From contig JAWKZG010000003.1 in NCBI GenBank assembly GCA_041396125.1, positions 62,001-126,000 on the forward strand: a stretch of 64,000 nucleotides of DNA. Direction: 5' to 3'. Position 1 is the stretch's first letter. Each line of letters begins with the position of its first letter. The translations under genes and the position numbers were made by a program. The notes under the pieces were generated by a model. That model was given only the letters and a program-made list of their open reading frames with translations. It was not told the DNA's origin and made no database searches. Positions 28,190-36,623 of this stretch are shown piece by piece. The stretch comes from JAWKZG01 sp041396125. Its GTDB lineage: Bacteria; Pseudomonadota; Gammaproteobacteria; Competibacterales; Competibacteraceae.

Positions 28190-29527
28190 ATGCTCTGGTA
28201 CGAAGCCCTTGCTTTTCTGCTGGGCATGATTCTGCTGTTAATGTTCCTGGGTTTCCCGGTGGCTCTGGCGTTTATTGCCGCCAATCTGGTGGGGGCTGTG
28301 TATTTTATGGGTGGCAGCGGCGATATTTTCCGCCAGATGACGCGCGGTATCGGGCAACTTACCAATAATGCCATTCCGTCAGTGACCTCGTTCAATCTGG
28401 TTCCCGTGCCGATGTTTTTGCTGATGGGCGAGCTGTTTTTTCATACTGGGCTGGCCAATCGTATGTTTAACGCTATTGAACATCTCCTGGGCCGGATTCC
28501 AGGTCGTTTGTCTTATGTCACGGTCGCCGGTGGCACCGCGTTTGCGACATTATCGGGTTCGTCCATGGGTAGTACCGCGCTCATGGGCTCGCTGATGGTG
28601 CCGGAAATGAGCCAGCGCGGTTACAAGAAACATATGTCGATGGGGCCAATTCTCGGCACCGGCGGCCTGGCCATGCTGATTCCACCCTCGGCGCTGGCGG
28701 TTTTGCTGGCAACACTGGCGACACTCGACGTCGGTGCCTTGCTGCTGGCCGGCATCGGGCCGGGGCTGGTACTGGCACTGTTATACATATTGCTGATTTT
28801 CCTGCAGTGCAAACTGGATCCCGCTGCCGCCCCGCTCTACCCTTTTGACACACCGCCATGGCGCACCCGATTGCGATTATTGACGGTCGATGTGCTGCCC
28901 ATGCTATTGCTGGTCATCGGGGTAATTTTATTGATCCTGAACGGTTGGGCTACGCCGTCTGAGTCAGCCGCTTTCGGCAGCCTGGGCATTTTACTGCTGG
29001 GCCTGCTGTATCGTTCGCTCAGCTGGCGGCGCCTGCAGGACTCGGTGCGCGGGGCCTTGCGCGTGTCCGTAATGGCCTTGCTGATTATTTTCGGCTCGGC
29101 CACTTTCAGTAATTTACTGGCCTTTTCCGGTGCCAGTGCCGGACTGCTTCAATGGGCCACCAGTTTCGCTTTCCCCCCGCTGGTAATGTTGCTGATTATG
29201 TTTGGTATTTTATTGATTCTCGGCATGTTCATGGATCAGTTATCGATGATGTTGCTGACTGTGCCGATTTTTTTTCCGCTGGCAGCGCAACTGGGATTCG
29301 ATCCGATCTGGTTTGCGGTGATTATTCTGATGGCGCTGGAGATCAGCTTTACCACGCCGCCGTTCGGTTTGCTTTTATTCGTCATGAAAGGGGTGGCACC
29401 ACCGGATACCCGGATGAGTGAGATTTATCTGGCCGCGCTGCCTTATATCGCCTGCGCGATACTGGTGGTTGGCCTGCTGATACTGTTCCCGCCGCTAGCC
29501 TTATTTCTGCCGGAGCTGGGCCGTTGA
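28190..29527 (+). CDS. dctM: TRAP transporter large permease (DctM family)
   Basis: A 445-residue permease with about 12 hydrophobic segments. Family stretches include VPMFLLMGELFFHTGLA, FATLSGSSMGSTALMGSL, GTGGLAMLIPPSAL and ISFTTPPFGLLLFVMKG. It drives sodium-coupled uptake of the substrate captured by DctP. I chose the ATG at 28190, 30 nt after dctQ, over an upstream TTG because MLWYEALAFLLG matches the usual start. Its TGA overlaps the TTG start of the next gene. Confidence 0.9.
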   Translation: MLWYEALAFLLGMILLLMFLGFPVALAFIAANLVGAVYFMGGSGDIFRQMTRGIGQLTNNAIPSVTSFNLVPVPMFLLMGELFFHTGLANRMFNAIEHLLGRIPGRLSYVTVAGGTAFATLSGSSMGSTALMGSLMVPEMSQRGYKKHMSMGPILGTGGLAMLIPPSALAVLLATLATLDVGALLLAGIGPGLVLALLYILLIFLQCKLDPAAAPLYPFDTPPWRTRLRLLTVDVLPMLLLVIGVILLILNGWATPSESAAFGSLGILLLGLLYRSLSWRRLQDSVRGALRVSVMALLIIFGSATFSNLLAFSGASAGLLQWATSFAFPPLVMLLIMFGILLILGMFMDQLSMMLLTVPIFFPLAAQLGFDPIWFAVIILMALEISFTTPPFGLLLFVMKGVAPPDTRMSEIYLAALPYIACAILVVGLLILFPPLALFLPELGR

Positions 29528-30520
29528 GCAGATTCTGTCGGGTACTATGGGGAACGTTTCTTATCGCTGCCAGCTTGGCATTGTCCACCACGCAGGCTGT
29601 TTTCGGACAGTCATCATCAACCCGCTTATCGGCCCGGTTTGATGCCGGGGATCGCTTCGAGGATATTCGCTTACTGGGTACGGTGCGCCTGCATGCAGTC
29701 AAGCTCCAGGGGCACCGCCTGGCCAGTCTGTCTGCCCTGGCCTGGGACGAAGATGAGCAGATACTGTACGCCGTATCGGATAAAGGTGTGCTGTTTCATC
29801 TCAAACTTGGCTTTCAGAACGGTATGCTGGACAGTGCCAGAGCACTCGCGGCTTACCCCCTGACCGACAGCAAACAGCAAGCACTCAGTTATCCCTGGGC
29901 CGATGCCGAAGGGCTGGCAGTGCGGCGGGCAGCGAATGGAAAAAGGCGATAGCGAGCTGCTGGTGTCCTATGAAATCCGCCCCCGTGTGCGGGTTTACAA
30001 GCCCGATGGCACCCGACTCGGCGGCGAACAATTACCCGCCCGATTGGAAAATATCCGCAATTATTATGGCCGCAACAGCGCGCTGGAAGCACTCACACTG
30101 CACCCCAGATACGGCCTTCTGGTCGCCCCGCAGCGCCCATTACGAGGCGATTCCAGCGGCCGCATTTATGCTCAAAACGGGCGCTCCTGGTCATATCGCC
30201 TGACCGATCTGCCGGGCAATTCTCTGGTCGCCATGGAGGCTTTGCCGGATGGCTCGCTCTTAATGCTGGAGCGGGCCTTTGTCGCTATTACCAAGCCCTT
30301 GATCATCAGTTTGCGGCTGGCTGAGCTAAAGGGCAAAACCAGCACCGTCCACACTCTGGCCACCTTCAATAGCCGGGCTGGCTGGCGGCTGGATAATTTC
30401 GAGGGGCTGGCGCACCATCAAGGGCGGCGCTTTTTTATGATCAGCGACGATAATGACAGCTTCTGGCAGAATACGCTGCTAGTGTATTTTGAGTTGCTGG
30501 AAACAGAGCAAGGATCATGA
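29524..30520 (+). CDS. Esterase-like phytase-family protein, secreted (one frameshift)
   Basis: Two frames (29524-29944 and 29940-30520) make one 331-residue protein if one A is removed from the A5 run at 29940-29944. Residues 1-28 are a signal peptide. The body is the 'esterase-like activity of phytase' beta-propeller family, with LASLSALAWDEDEQILYAVSD, split as LASLSALAW and LYAVSDKGVLFHL, then ALEALTLHPRYGLL, GNSLVAMEALPDGSLLMLER and FEGLAHHQGRRFFMISDDN. The reaction is unknown for most members. The TTG start overlaps the dctM stop (TTGA) and its own stop overlaps the mtnA start (ATGA), so it is translated within one TRAP-mtnA message. Confidence 0.78.
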
Positions 30521-31620
30521 AAATAAATAATGTTCATTATCGTACCCTGTGGCTGAATGACGATGGCTGGTCAGTCAATACTTTCGACCAGACGCTTTTG
30601 CCGCACGACATCCGGATTATCCAGCTGCGCACACTGGCCGAAGCCGCTACAGCGATCACGACTATGCAGGTTCGCGGTGCGCCTTTGATCGGTGCAACAG
30701 CGGCTTACGGAATGGCACTGGCGTTGCGTCAGGACGCCTCCGATGCCGCCTTGCGGCAGGCGTATGAGCTGCTCTATGCCACTCGCCCCACAGCGGTTAA
30801 TCTGCGCTGGGCACTGGATGATATGCACGCCCGGCTGACTCCGCTGGTACCGGCCGAACGCGCTGCGACCGCTTATCGCCGGGCCGGGGAAATCTGCGAG
30901 CAGGATATTGCCATCTGCGCGGCTATCGGGCGTCATGGTCTACAGCTGATTCAGGCGATTGCCGCACGCAAACCCGCTGGTGAGCCGGTCAATATTCTCA
31001 CGCATTGCAATGCCGGCTGGCTGGCCACGCTGGACTGGGGTACGGCGACTGCACCGATTTATCAGGCGCATGATGCCGGCATCGCCGTGCATGTCTGGGT
31101 GGATGAAACCCGCCCCCGCAATCAGGGTGCGCTAACCGCCTTTGAGCTGGGTCAGCACGGTGTACCACATACGTATATTGTCGATAATGCCGGGGGACAT
31201 CTGATGCAGCATGGTCTGGTCGATCTGTGCATTGTCGGTACAGATCGGACGACCGCTGCCGGCGATGTCGCCAATAAAATCGGTACTTATCTGAAAGCAC
31301 TGGCAGCCAAAGACAATGGTGTACCCTTTTATGTTGCCCTGCCCTCCACCACCATCGACTGGACCCTGCGCGACGGCATCAGAGAAATCCCTATCGAGCA
31401 GCGCAGCCCGCAGGAAGTCAGCGAGATCAGCGGTCAAACACCGACTGGCCCGGCCGGCAACGTAGCTGGCGTCCGCGTTACCCCGGCCGCGACTATCGCC
31501 GCTAATTATGCCTTTGATGTTACGCCAGCACGGCTGGTGACCGGCCTGATTACCGAGCGGGGGATTGCCGGGGCCAATGCAGCAGATCTGGCCGCCCTGT
31601 TTCCAGAGCACGCGCCTTAA
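30517..31620 (+). CDS. mtnA: S-methyl-5-thioribose-1-phosphate isomerase
   Basis: A 367-residue MtnA, which converts methylthioribose 1-phosphate to the ribulose form in methionine salvage. The catalytic Cys is in ILTHCNAGWLAT and the Asp in VGTDRTTAAGDVANKIGTY; TMQVRGAPLIGATAAYG is diagnostic. Its ATG overlaps the stop of the phytase-like gene. No other mtn gene is in the window. Coupling to a TRAP transporter is unusual and may hint at the imported substrate. Confidence 0.93.
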   Translation: MKINNVHYRTLWLNDDGWSVNTFDQTLLPHDIRIIQLRTLAEAATAITTMQVRGAPLIGATAAYGMALALRQDASDAALRQAYELLYATRPTAVNLRWALDDMHARLTPLVPAERAATAYRRAGEICEQDIAICAAIGRHGLQLIQAIAARKPAGEPVNILTHCNAGWLATLDWGTATAPIYQAHDAGIAVHVWVDETRPRNQGALTAFELGQHGVPHTYIVDNAGGHLMQHGLVDLCIVGTDRTTAAGDVANKIGTYLKALAAKDNGVPFYVALPSTTIDWTLRDGIREIPIEQRSPQEVSEISGQTPTGPAGNVAGVRVTPAATIAANYAFDVTPARLVTGLITERGIAGANAADLAALFPEHAP

Positions 31621-31708
31621 ACCTCCAGAACGACAGCAAAACCTATAAAAATCCGACTACGCTACAACCCGTCTCTCCAACCGCAGCCATAGAACAGATA
31701 ATAACCCA

Positions 31709-32890
31709 ATGACTCGTTTCCGCCTGCTTGGCATGCTGGTGGCGCTTAGCGCTGCCGCATTTTTGATCAGCACCTCCGGGGTGGTCATGTCACCGTTTTT
31801 TCACGCCATTGCGCAAGCACTGGACACCGATCTTGCCGCTGTGGCCAATCTGTTTTCGGTACTGGCATTCACCTGGGGAGTCAGTTCATTGCTGGCAGGC
31901 GCAGCCTCCGACCGGTTTGGCCGCCGCCCGATTCTGATTGCTTCCGTCTTGCTGATGGGGATTGCCCAGGCCGGTTTTGCCAGTGCACCTAGCTATACGC
32001 ACGCAGCTATTTGGCAAATGCTGACGGGTGCTTGCGGTGGGGCTTTCATGGGCACAGTGTTTGCCGCGGTCTCTGATCATGTCCCGTCCGAGTTCCGTGG
32101 CCGGGCATTGGGCTGGCTGATTACCGGACAGTCTTTGTCACTCGTGCTTGGCGTGCCTCTGGTGACGCTGCTCGGTGCGCTGGGTGGCTGGCGCTACGCT
32201 ATTCTCAATTATGGCCTGGTGATGCTGGTCACCGCTGTCATAGTGTGGTCGCTGGTACCGCGCGATCCGTCCAAACACAAGAACACAACAACTGAGCGCG
32301 TGCCACTAAAAACCATCATGAAGCCTCGCCTGCTGGCACTGATCGGTGCCAGTATTATGGAGCGCTCCTGTTTTGCCACAGTAGCGGTGTACCTGGCACC
32401 GTATCTGCAATCAAGTTACGGGATAACACTGACCCAGCTCGCTCTTGGACTCGGATTGGTGGCGGCTGGCAACCTGATCGGTAATGTGGTCGGCGGGCAG
32501 ATCGCGGACCGCTTTCCGGCTCGTCCTCTGTCTTATGCCGTGACCGCACTGAGTACCGCAGCGCTGGCATTACCGCTTATCCTCTGGCAGCCCGGTCTGC
32601 AAGTATCGCTAGCGCTGGGTTTCGCCTATTCGCTGGCCAATTCACTGGGCCGGCCACCGTTGATGGCGGCACTCAGCGAGGTGCCCAGCAGCATACGCGG
32701 CACGGTACTGGGCCTGAATATCACCGGTGCCAGTGTTGGCTGGCTTAGCGCTACGGCACTGGGCGGCTGGTTGCTGACCCAGTTTGGCTTCGCCGCGCTG
32801 GCTGTTATAAGCGCAACCGCAGGCTGTATCGGCGCGCTGCTGGCTATCCTGGCATGGCGGGCCGATCGCGCACAGTTCAGCGTAGCCTGA
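31709..32890 (+). CDS. Major facilitator superfamily transporter
   Basis: A 393-residue protein with 12 predicted helices. The loop 2-3 motif ASDRFGRRPIL is the MFS signature, with a related version GQIADRFPARPL in the second half. AITGACGGAF-like and SLVLGVPLVTLLG stretches fit the drug/proton antiporter (DHA1) group, so export of a small molecule is likely. It starts 88 nt after mtnA. Confidence 0.83.
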   Translation: MTRFRLLGMLVALSAAAFLISTSGVVMSPFFHAIAQALDTDLAAVANLFSVLAFTWGVSSLLAGAASDRFGRRPILIASVLLMGIAQAGFASAPSYTHAAIWQMLTGACGGAFMGTVFAAVSDHVPSEFRGRALGWLITGQSLSLVLGVPLVTLLGALGGWRYAILNYGLVMLVTAVIVWSLVPRDPSKHKNTTTERVPLKTIMKPRLLALIGASIMERSCFATVAVYLAPYLQSSYGITLTQLALGLGLVAAGNLIGNVVGGQIADRFPARPLSYAVTALSTAALALPLILWQPGLQVSLALGFAYSLANSLGRPPLMAALSEVPSSIRGTVLGLNITGASVGWLSATALGGWLLTQFGFAALAVISATAGCIGALLAILAWRADRAQFSVA

Positions 32891-32933
32891 AAGGTAATCG
32901 GACTGATTCTGCAACAACCGCTTAGCAGCAGAC

Positions 32934-32962
32934 TTGTATGAAACGGTGCGCTCTGGTATAAA
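32934..32962 (+). promoter_or_regulatory. Predicted sigma70 promoter of rpmB-rpmG
   Basis: A -35 TTGTAT (32934-32939) and -10 TATAAA (32957-32962) are 17 bp apart, about 75 nt upstream of the rpmB ATG. Confidence 0.65.
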
Positions 32963-33036
32963 GACGCGCTTTGTTTGCCGCATCCGCCCAGCGGCCAAGG
33001 CCGGAGCAAATCCCGGAATAAACCGAGGAATTATCA

Positions 33037-33273
33037 ATGTCAAGAGTGTGTCAGGTTACGGGCAAGCGCCCCATGGTTGGGAACAATGTTTCCCATGCCA
33101 ACAATAAAACCAAACGTAGATTTTTACCCAATCTGCATTATCATAGATTCTGGGTCGAGAGCGAAAAGCGTTATGTAAGACTGCGCTTATCGACGAAAGG
33201 CATGCGCCTCATCGATAAGAAAGGTATTGATGTGGTGCTGGCTGATCTGCGTGCCCGTGGCGAGAAAGTCTGA
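33037..33273 (+). CDS. rpmB: 50S ribosomal protein L28
   Basis: A 78-residue protein of exactly the usual length, beginning SRVCQVTGKRPMVGNNVSHA, then NNKTKRRFLPNL. It binds 23S rRNA in the large subunit. Ribosome site GAGGAA is at proper spacing. It is followed by rpmG after 22 nt, as in most gammaproteobacteria. Confidence 0.97.
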   Translation: MSRVCQVTGKRPMVGNNVSHANNKTKRRFLPNLHYHRFWVESEKRYVRLRLSTKGMRLIDKKGIDVVLADLRARGEKV

Positions 33274-33295
33274 GAAACTCTAGGAGTTTATTATT

Positions 33296-33463
33296 ATGGC
33301 AAAATCTGCACGTGATAAAATCAAGCTGGTTTCCAGCGAGGGAACTGGCCATTTCTATACCACCAGCAAAAACAAGCGCAATACCCCGAACAAACTCGAA
33401 TTCATGAAATTCGATCCGGTTGCGCGCAAGCATGTCATCTATAAAGAAGCCAAAATCAAATAA
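33296..33463 (+). CDS. rpmG: 50S ribosomal protein L33
   Basis: A 55-residue protein reading MAKSARDKIKLVSSEGTGHF, then YTTSKNKRNTPNKLEFMKFD and PVARKHVIYKEAKIK. The four zinc-binding Cys of the C+ form are absent (C-minus type, as is usual in gammaproteobacteria). The ribosome site TAGGAG precedes the ATG. A strong two-way terminator follows 16 nt after the stop. Confidence 0.97.
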   Translation: MAKSARDKIKLVSSEGTGHFYTTSKNKRNTPNKLEFMKFDPVARKHVIYKEAKIK

Positions 33464-33478
33464 GCTGGTGGCTTCCAG

Positions 33479-33516
33479 CCCATAAAAAAACCCGCCTCAA
33501 GCGGGTTTTTTTATGG
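33479..33516. terminator. Two-way intrinsic terminator between rpmG and the desaturase gene
   Basis: Stem cccgc (33491-33495) / gcggg (33501-33505) with a 5-nt loop, flanked by A7 (33484-33490) and T7 (33506-33512). It works in both directions, serving the convergent rpmG and desaturase genes. Confidence 0.92.
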
Positions 33517-33530
33517 CTTTGCCTAATACA

Positions 33531-34715
33531 TCAGGCTGGCTGTAAAGAGTATGTCCGCAATGAACGGGCAAAATCCTGCAACGCCTGGATACCACTGGCT
33601 TCAGCCTGGTTGCACCAATCCTGCAGAGCAGCCAGTAAGCTGTCGTGGCTGGCTGTAGTACGACTCCATAAAGCCTGTAACTGCTTACGGTAATCATGCA
33701 CGGTGCGTAAAGTCTGGCTGGCTTTCAATACATCCTGCAGATGATCCCGCTCACGCTCATTCATCTGACCTTCTTCACGCAGCAGCAGACGGCGGTGCCG
33801 TTTCAGAAACTGCCGGTAAGAATTATCCATGCGCTCCAGTTCAAGCCGCATGACGGGAATGACCACCGTGCGGGCAAACTCAGCCATGATATGCAAACGA
33901 TTCAGCACTACGGCACGCAGGGTGTCTAAATCAATGACCTGTTTACCAGGTAATTGACGCGGCACCGGCGCAACTTTTTTAACCCGTGCCAAATGGCAGA
34001 AAGCCAATAGCTGGATGTAGGCCCAACCAATATCGAACTCCCACCGTTTGCTGGACAGCTTGGCCGAACTGGAAAAGGCATGGTGATTGTTATGCAGCTC
34101 TTCGCCGCCGATTAGAATACCCCACGGCAGAATATTGCGCGAAGCATCCTGGGATTCGTAATTGCGATAGCCCCAATAATGACCGATGCCATTGATGACA
34201 CCTGCGGCCCAAATCGGGATCCACAACATCTGCACGGCAAAAACCGTGATGCCGATTACACCAAACAGCAGCACATTCAGCAATAGCATCAGCAGCACGC
34301 CAAACATACTGTAACGCGTGTAGAGATTTCGCTCTATCCAGTCATCCGGGGTGCCATGCCCATAGCGCGCCAGTGTCTCCTGGTCGGTAGCTTCGGTGCG
34401 GTATAACTCTGAGCCTTCCCAGAACACTTTGCGTATGCCACGCACCTGGGGACTGTGGGGATCGTCGGGGGTTTCACATTTGGCATGGTGCTTACGGTGG
34501 ACCGCCACCCACTCTTTAGTAACCATACCGGTGGTTAGCCACAACCAGAAACGGAAAAAATGACTGACGACAGGATGCAGATCCAGCGCGCGATGCGCCT
34601 GACTGCGATGCAAATAAACTGTTACTGCAACAATGGTGATATGCGTCATAATCAACGTAGCTGCGACAACGCCCCACCAGGGAAAATCAAGTAAACCCGA
34701 ATTCAAAAAAAACAT
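33531..34715 (-). CDS. Acyl-CoA (delta-9-type) fatty acid desaturase
   Basis: A 394-residue membrane di-iron desaturase. The three His clusters are HRSQAHRA, HRKHHAKC and EELHNNHHAF, matching the stearoyl-CoA/DesA group that puts a cis double bond into membrane fatty acids. Hydrophobic segments surround the clusters. A long coiled-coil-like C-terminal region (about 280-394) follows, rich in Arg and Leu. I chose the ATG at 34715 because a GAGG lies 6 nt upstream; ATGs at 34721 and 34727 and a TTG at 34733 are possible. It is divergent from mutM across about 200 AT-rich bases. Confidence 0.9.
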   Translation of the reverse strand: MFFLNSGLLDFPWWGVVAATLIMTHITIVAVTVYLHRSQAHRALDLHPVVSHFFRFWLWLTTGMVTKEWVAVHRKHHAKCETPDDPHSPQVRGIRKVFWEGSELYRTEATDQETLARYGHGTPDDWIERNLYTRYSMFGVLLMLLLNVLLFGVIGITVFAVQMLWIPIWAAGVINGIGHYWGYRNYESQDASRNILPWGILIGGEELHNNHHAFSSSAKLSSKRWEFDIGWAYIQLLAFCHLARVKKVAPVPRQLPGKQVIDLDTLRAVVLNRLHIMAEFARTVVIPVMRLELERMDNSYRQFLKRHRRLLLREEGQMNERERDHLQDVLKASQTLRTVHDYRKQLQALWSRTTASHDSLLAALQDWCNQAEASGIQALQDFARSLRTYSLQPA

Positions 34716-34924
34716 GTACATCCTCATGAACAACTATCTAGTATGACAACATGTATATATTGCCCAACCTCTATAAGCGCCGATATACACAGTAATTAAA
34801 CATATACACCAACTACCTACATCGCTAAAAGCAAATATCGGCATAGCCGTCTGCTTTATTGAGGTCAACAATATTATATATTGTCAAGTCTAGTGTAACC
34901 AATCTTACTCAAACAACCAATAGC

Positions 34925-35740
34925 ATGCCGGAATTACCTGAAGTAGAAACAACCCGTCGCGGCATCTCACCCTTTCTAGTAGGGCAAACCGTCCAGGCTG
35001 TCACCATCCGTCAGCGCCAGTTGCGCTGGCCCATACCTGCCGAGCTGGATGACGCGTTACCGGGACAAATTATCACCGCCGTCAACCGGCGTGCCAAATA
35101 TGTGTTGTTGCAGACAGCGGCAGGCACCGCCTTAGTCCATTTGGGCATGTCCGGCAGTCTGCGCATCATGGACCGTGATGCAGCGTGGAAAAAACATGAT
35201 CATGTCAGCATTGAACTGAATAACGGCCGCTGTCTGCGCCTGCATGACCCTCGCCGATTCGGTGCCTTACTGTGGACCAGCGCGCCTGTCGAACAACACC
35301 CGCTGCTGCAAAGACTCGGCCCTGAGCCACTCGGCAACAGTTTTAACGGGCCTTATTTATACGATCTGTCGCGCCAACGCCGGACACCCGTAAAATTATT
35401 TATCATGGACGGCACAGTAGTAGTGGGGGCAGGTAATATTTACGCCAGTGAGGCTTTATTCATGGCAGGTATCGATCCGCGCCGCGCCGCTGGACGGATT
35501 TCCTTAGCCCGTTATGAAAAACTGGCAACAGCAATCCGGCAAGTTTTGCAGGAGGCAATAACACAAGGCGGCACAACCTTGCGGGATTTCGTCGGTGGTC
35601 AAGGTGAGCCAGGCTACTTCAAGCAGTATCTGCGCGTTTACGATCGCCAGGGAGAACCATGCCGCAGCTGCCAAACGCCGATCCGCCAGATTCGACTGGG
35701 GCAACGTTCAAGTTATTATTGTCCGCACTGTCAGCACTGA
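34925..35740 (+). CDS. mutM: Formamidopyrimidine-DNA glycosylase (Fpg)
   Basis: A 271-residue DNA repair enzyme that removes 8-oxoguanine and formamidopyrimidines. The catalytic N-terminal proline follows the start Met (MPELPEVETTRRGI), which fixes the start at 34925; a longer frame to 34859 is not used. Other marks are VHLGMSGSLR, HDPRRFGALLW and the C-terminal zinc finger with Cys pairs CRSC and CPHC. Convergent with moaE, 4 bp apart. Confidence 0.96.
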   Translation: MPELPEVETTRRGISPFLVGQTVQAVTIRQRQLRWPIPAELDDALPGQIITAVNRRAKYVLLQTAAGTALVHLGMSGSLRIMDRDAAWKKHDHVSIELNNGRCLRLHDPRRFGALLWTSAPVEQHPLLQRLGPEPLGNSFNGPYLYDLSRQRRTPVKLFIMDGTVVVGAGNIYASEALFMAGIDPRRAAGRISLARYEKLATAIRQVLQEAITQGGTTLRDFVGGQGEPGYFKQYLRVYDRQGEPCRSCQTPIRQIRLGQRSSYYCPHCQH

Positions 35741-35744
35741 CTGA

Positions 35745-36185
35745 CTAGCCTGCAGTATTGCGTTCAACCCAGCGCTGCTGACCGTCATCCAAAGACTCTT
35801 GCTTCCAGAACGGTGCTTTGTGTTTGAGGTCTTCCATAATAAACCGGCAAGCCTCGAAGGCAGCGCCGCGATGGGCTGTCCACACCGCCACCAGCACAAT
35901 CGGATCGTGCGGTTGCAAACGTCCTACCCGGTGTACGACAAGCGCATCCAATAATGGCCAGCGCTCGTGGGCAGCGGTCAAAATATGCTGCAGGTGCCGT
36001 TCGGTCATGGCGGGGTAGTGTTCCAGTGTCATGCCTTGCACACTATCACCTTCATTGAAATCCCGCATCGTACCGACGAAACTCGCCGTTGCGCCGAATT
36101 TGCCGTGCAGCCCGTCCCGGCTCTCCTGATAATGCGCCAAGGTTTGCCAGGGATCGAAAGCTTGTTCGCGGATCTCGATATGCAT
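35745..36185 (-). CDS. moaE: Molybdopterin synthase catalytic subunit
   Basis: A 146-residue MoaE. With MoaD it inserts the dithiolene sulfurs into molybdenum cofactor precursor. FVGTMRDFNEGDSVQGMTLEHY, split as FVGTMRDFNEGD and MTLEHYPAM, and VHRVGRLQPHDPIVLVAV are diagnostic, and the active-site Lys is in LKHKAPFWKQE. The ATG at 36185 lies 2 nt past the moaD stop behind a G5 ribosome site; a TTG at 36191 overlapping that stop is the alternative. Confidence 0.93.
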   Translation of the reverse strand: MHIEIREQAFDPWQTLAHYQESRDGLHGKFGATASFVGTMRDFNEGDSVQGMTLEHYPAMTERHLQHILTAAHERWPLLDALVVHRVGRLQPHDPIVLVAVWTAHRGAAFEACRFIMEDLKHKAPFWKQESLDDGQQRWVERNTAG

Positions 36186-36187
36186 GC

Positions 36188-36421
36188 TCAACCCCCTGTC
36201 ACCGGCGGAAAAAAAGCCACTTCATCACCGTCATTAACCGGATAATCCGGATCCTGATATTCCAGATTCACTGCCGCCAGGGTATTGGCTGGCATCGGCG
36301 TGTCCGGCCAGAGCGCTTGCCAGACTTCAGCAATGGTCGTCGCCCGCCCGCTCTCCAGCTCGTCTTCAGCCCGCCCCAGGCGGTCGCGCAGACTGGCAAA
36401 ATATTTCACTCGTATGCTCAT
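36188..36421 (-). CDS. moaD: Molybdopterin synthase sulfur carrier subunit
   Basis: A 77-residue ubiquitin-fold protein. It starts MSIRVKYFASLRDRLG and ends in the required double glycine (FFPPVTGG), which is thiocarboxylated and feeds sulfur to MoaE. The inner ATG at 36421 fits the family better than the upstream one at 36448. It forms a two-gene operon with moaE. Confidence 0.92.
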   Translation of the reverse strand: MSIRVKYFASLRDRLGRAEDELESGRATTIAEVWQALWPDTPMPANTLAAVNLEYQDPDYPVNDGDEVAFFPPVTGG

Positions 36422-36623
36422 AAATCGATACAACCCTGCGTTATGCAACCCAATAAATCTTAGGTTAGCAATACCACGATTAATTCCTCAATCAGTAATT
36501 TTTGGCAGCACTATCGGCAGTTTGATGGTCTATTACACGTTCATGTCCTCTGAATTTGGCGCAGCTTTGTATTCTGGCTACAATAGGCTGTTTTATTTTT
36601 AGTTTAGCAATACGAGCAAAATC

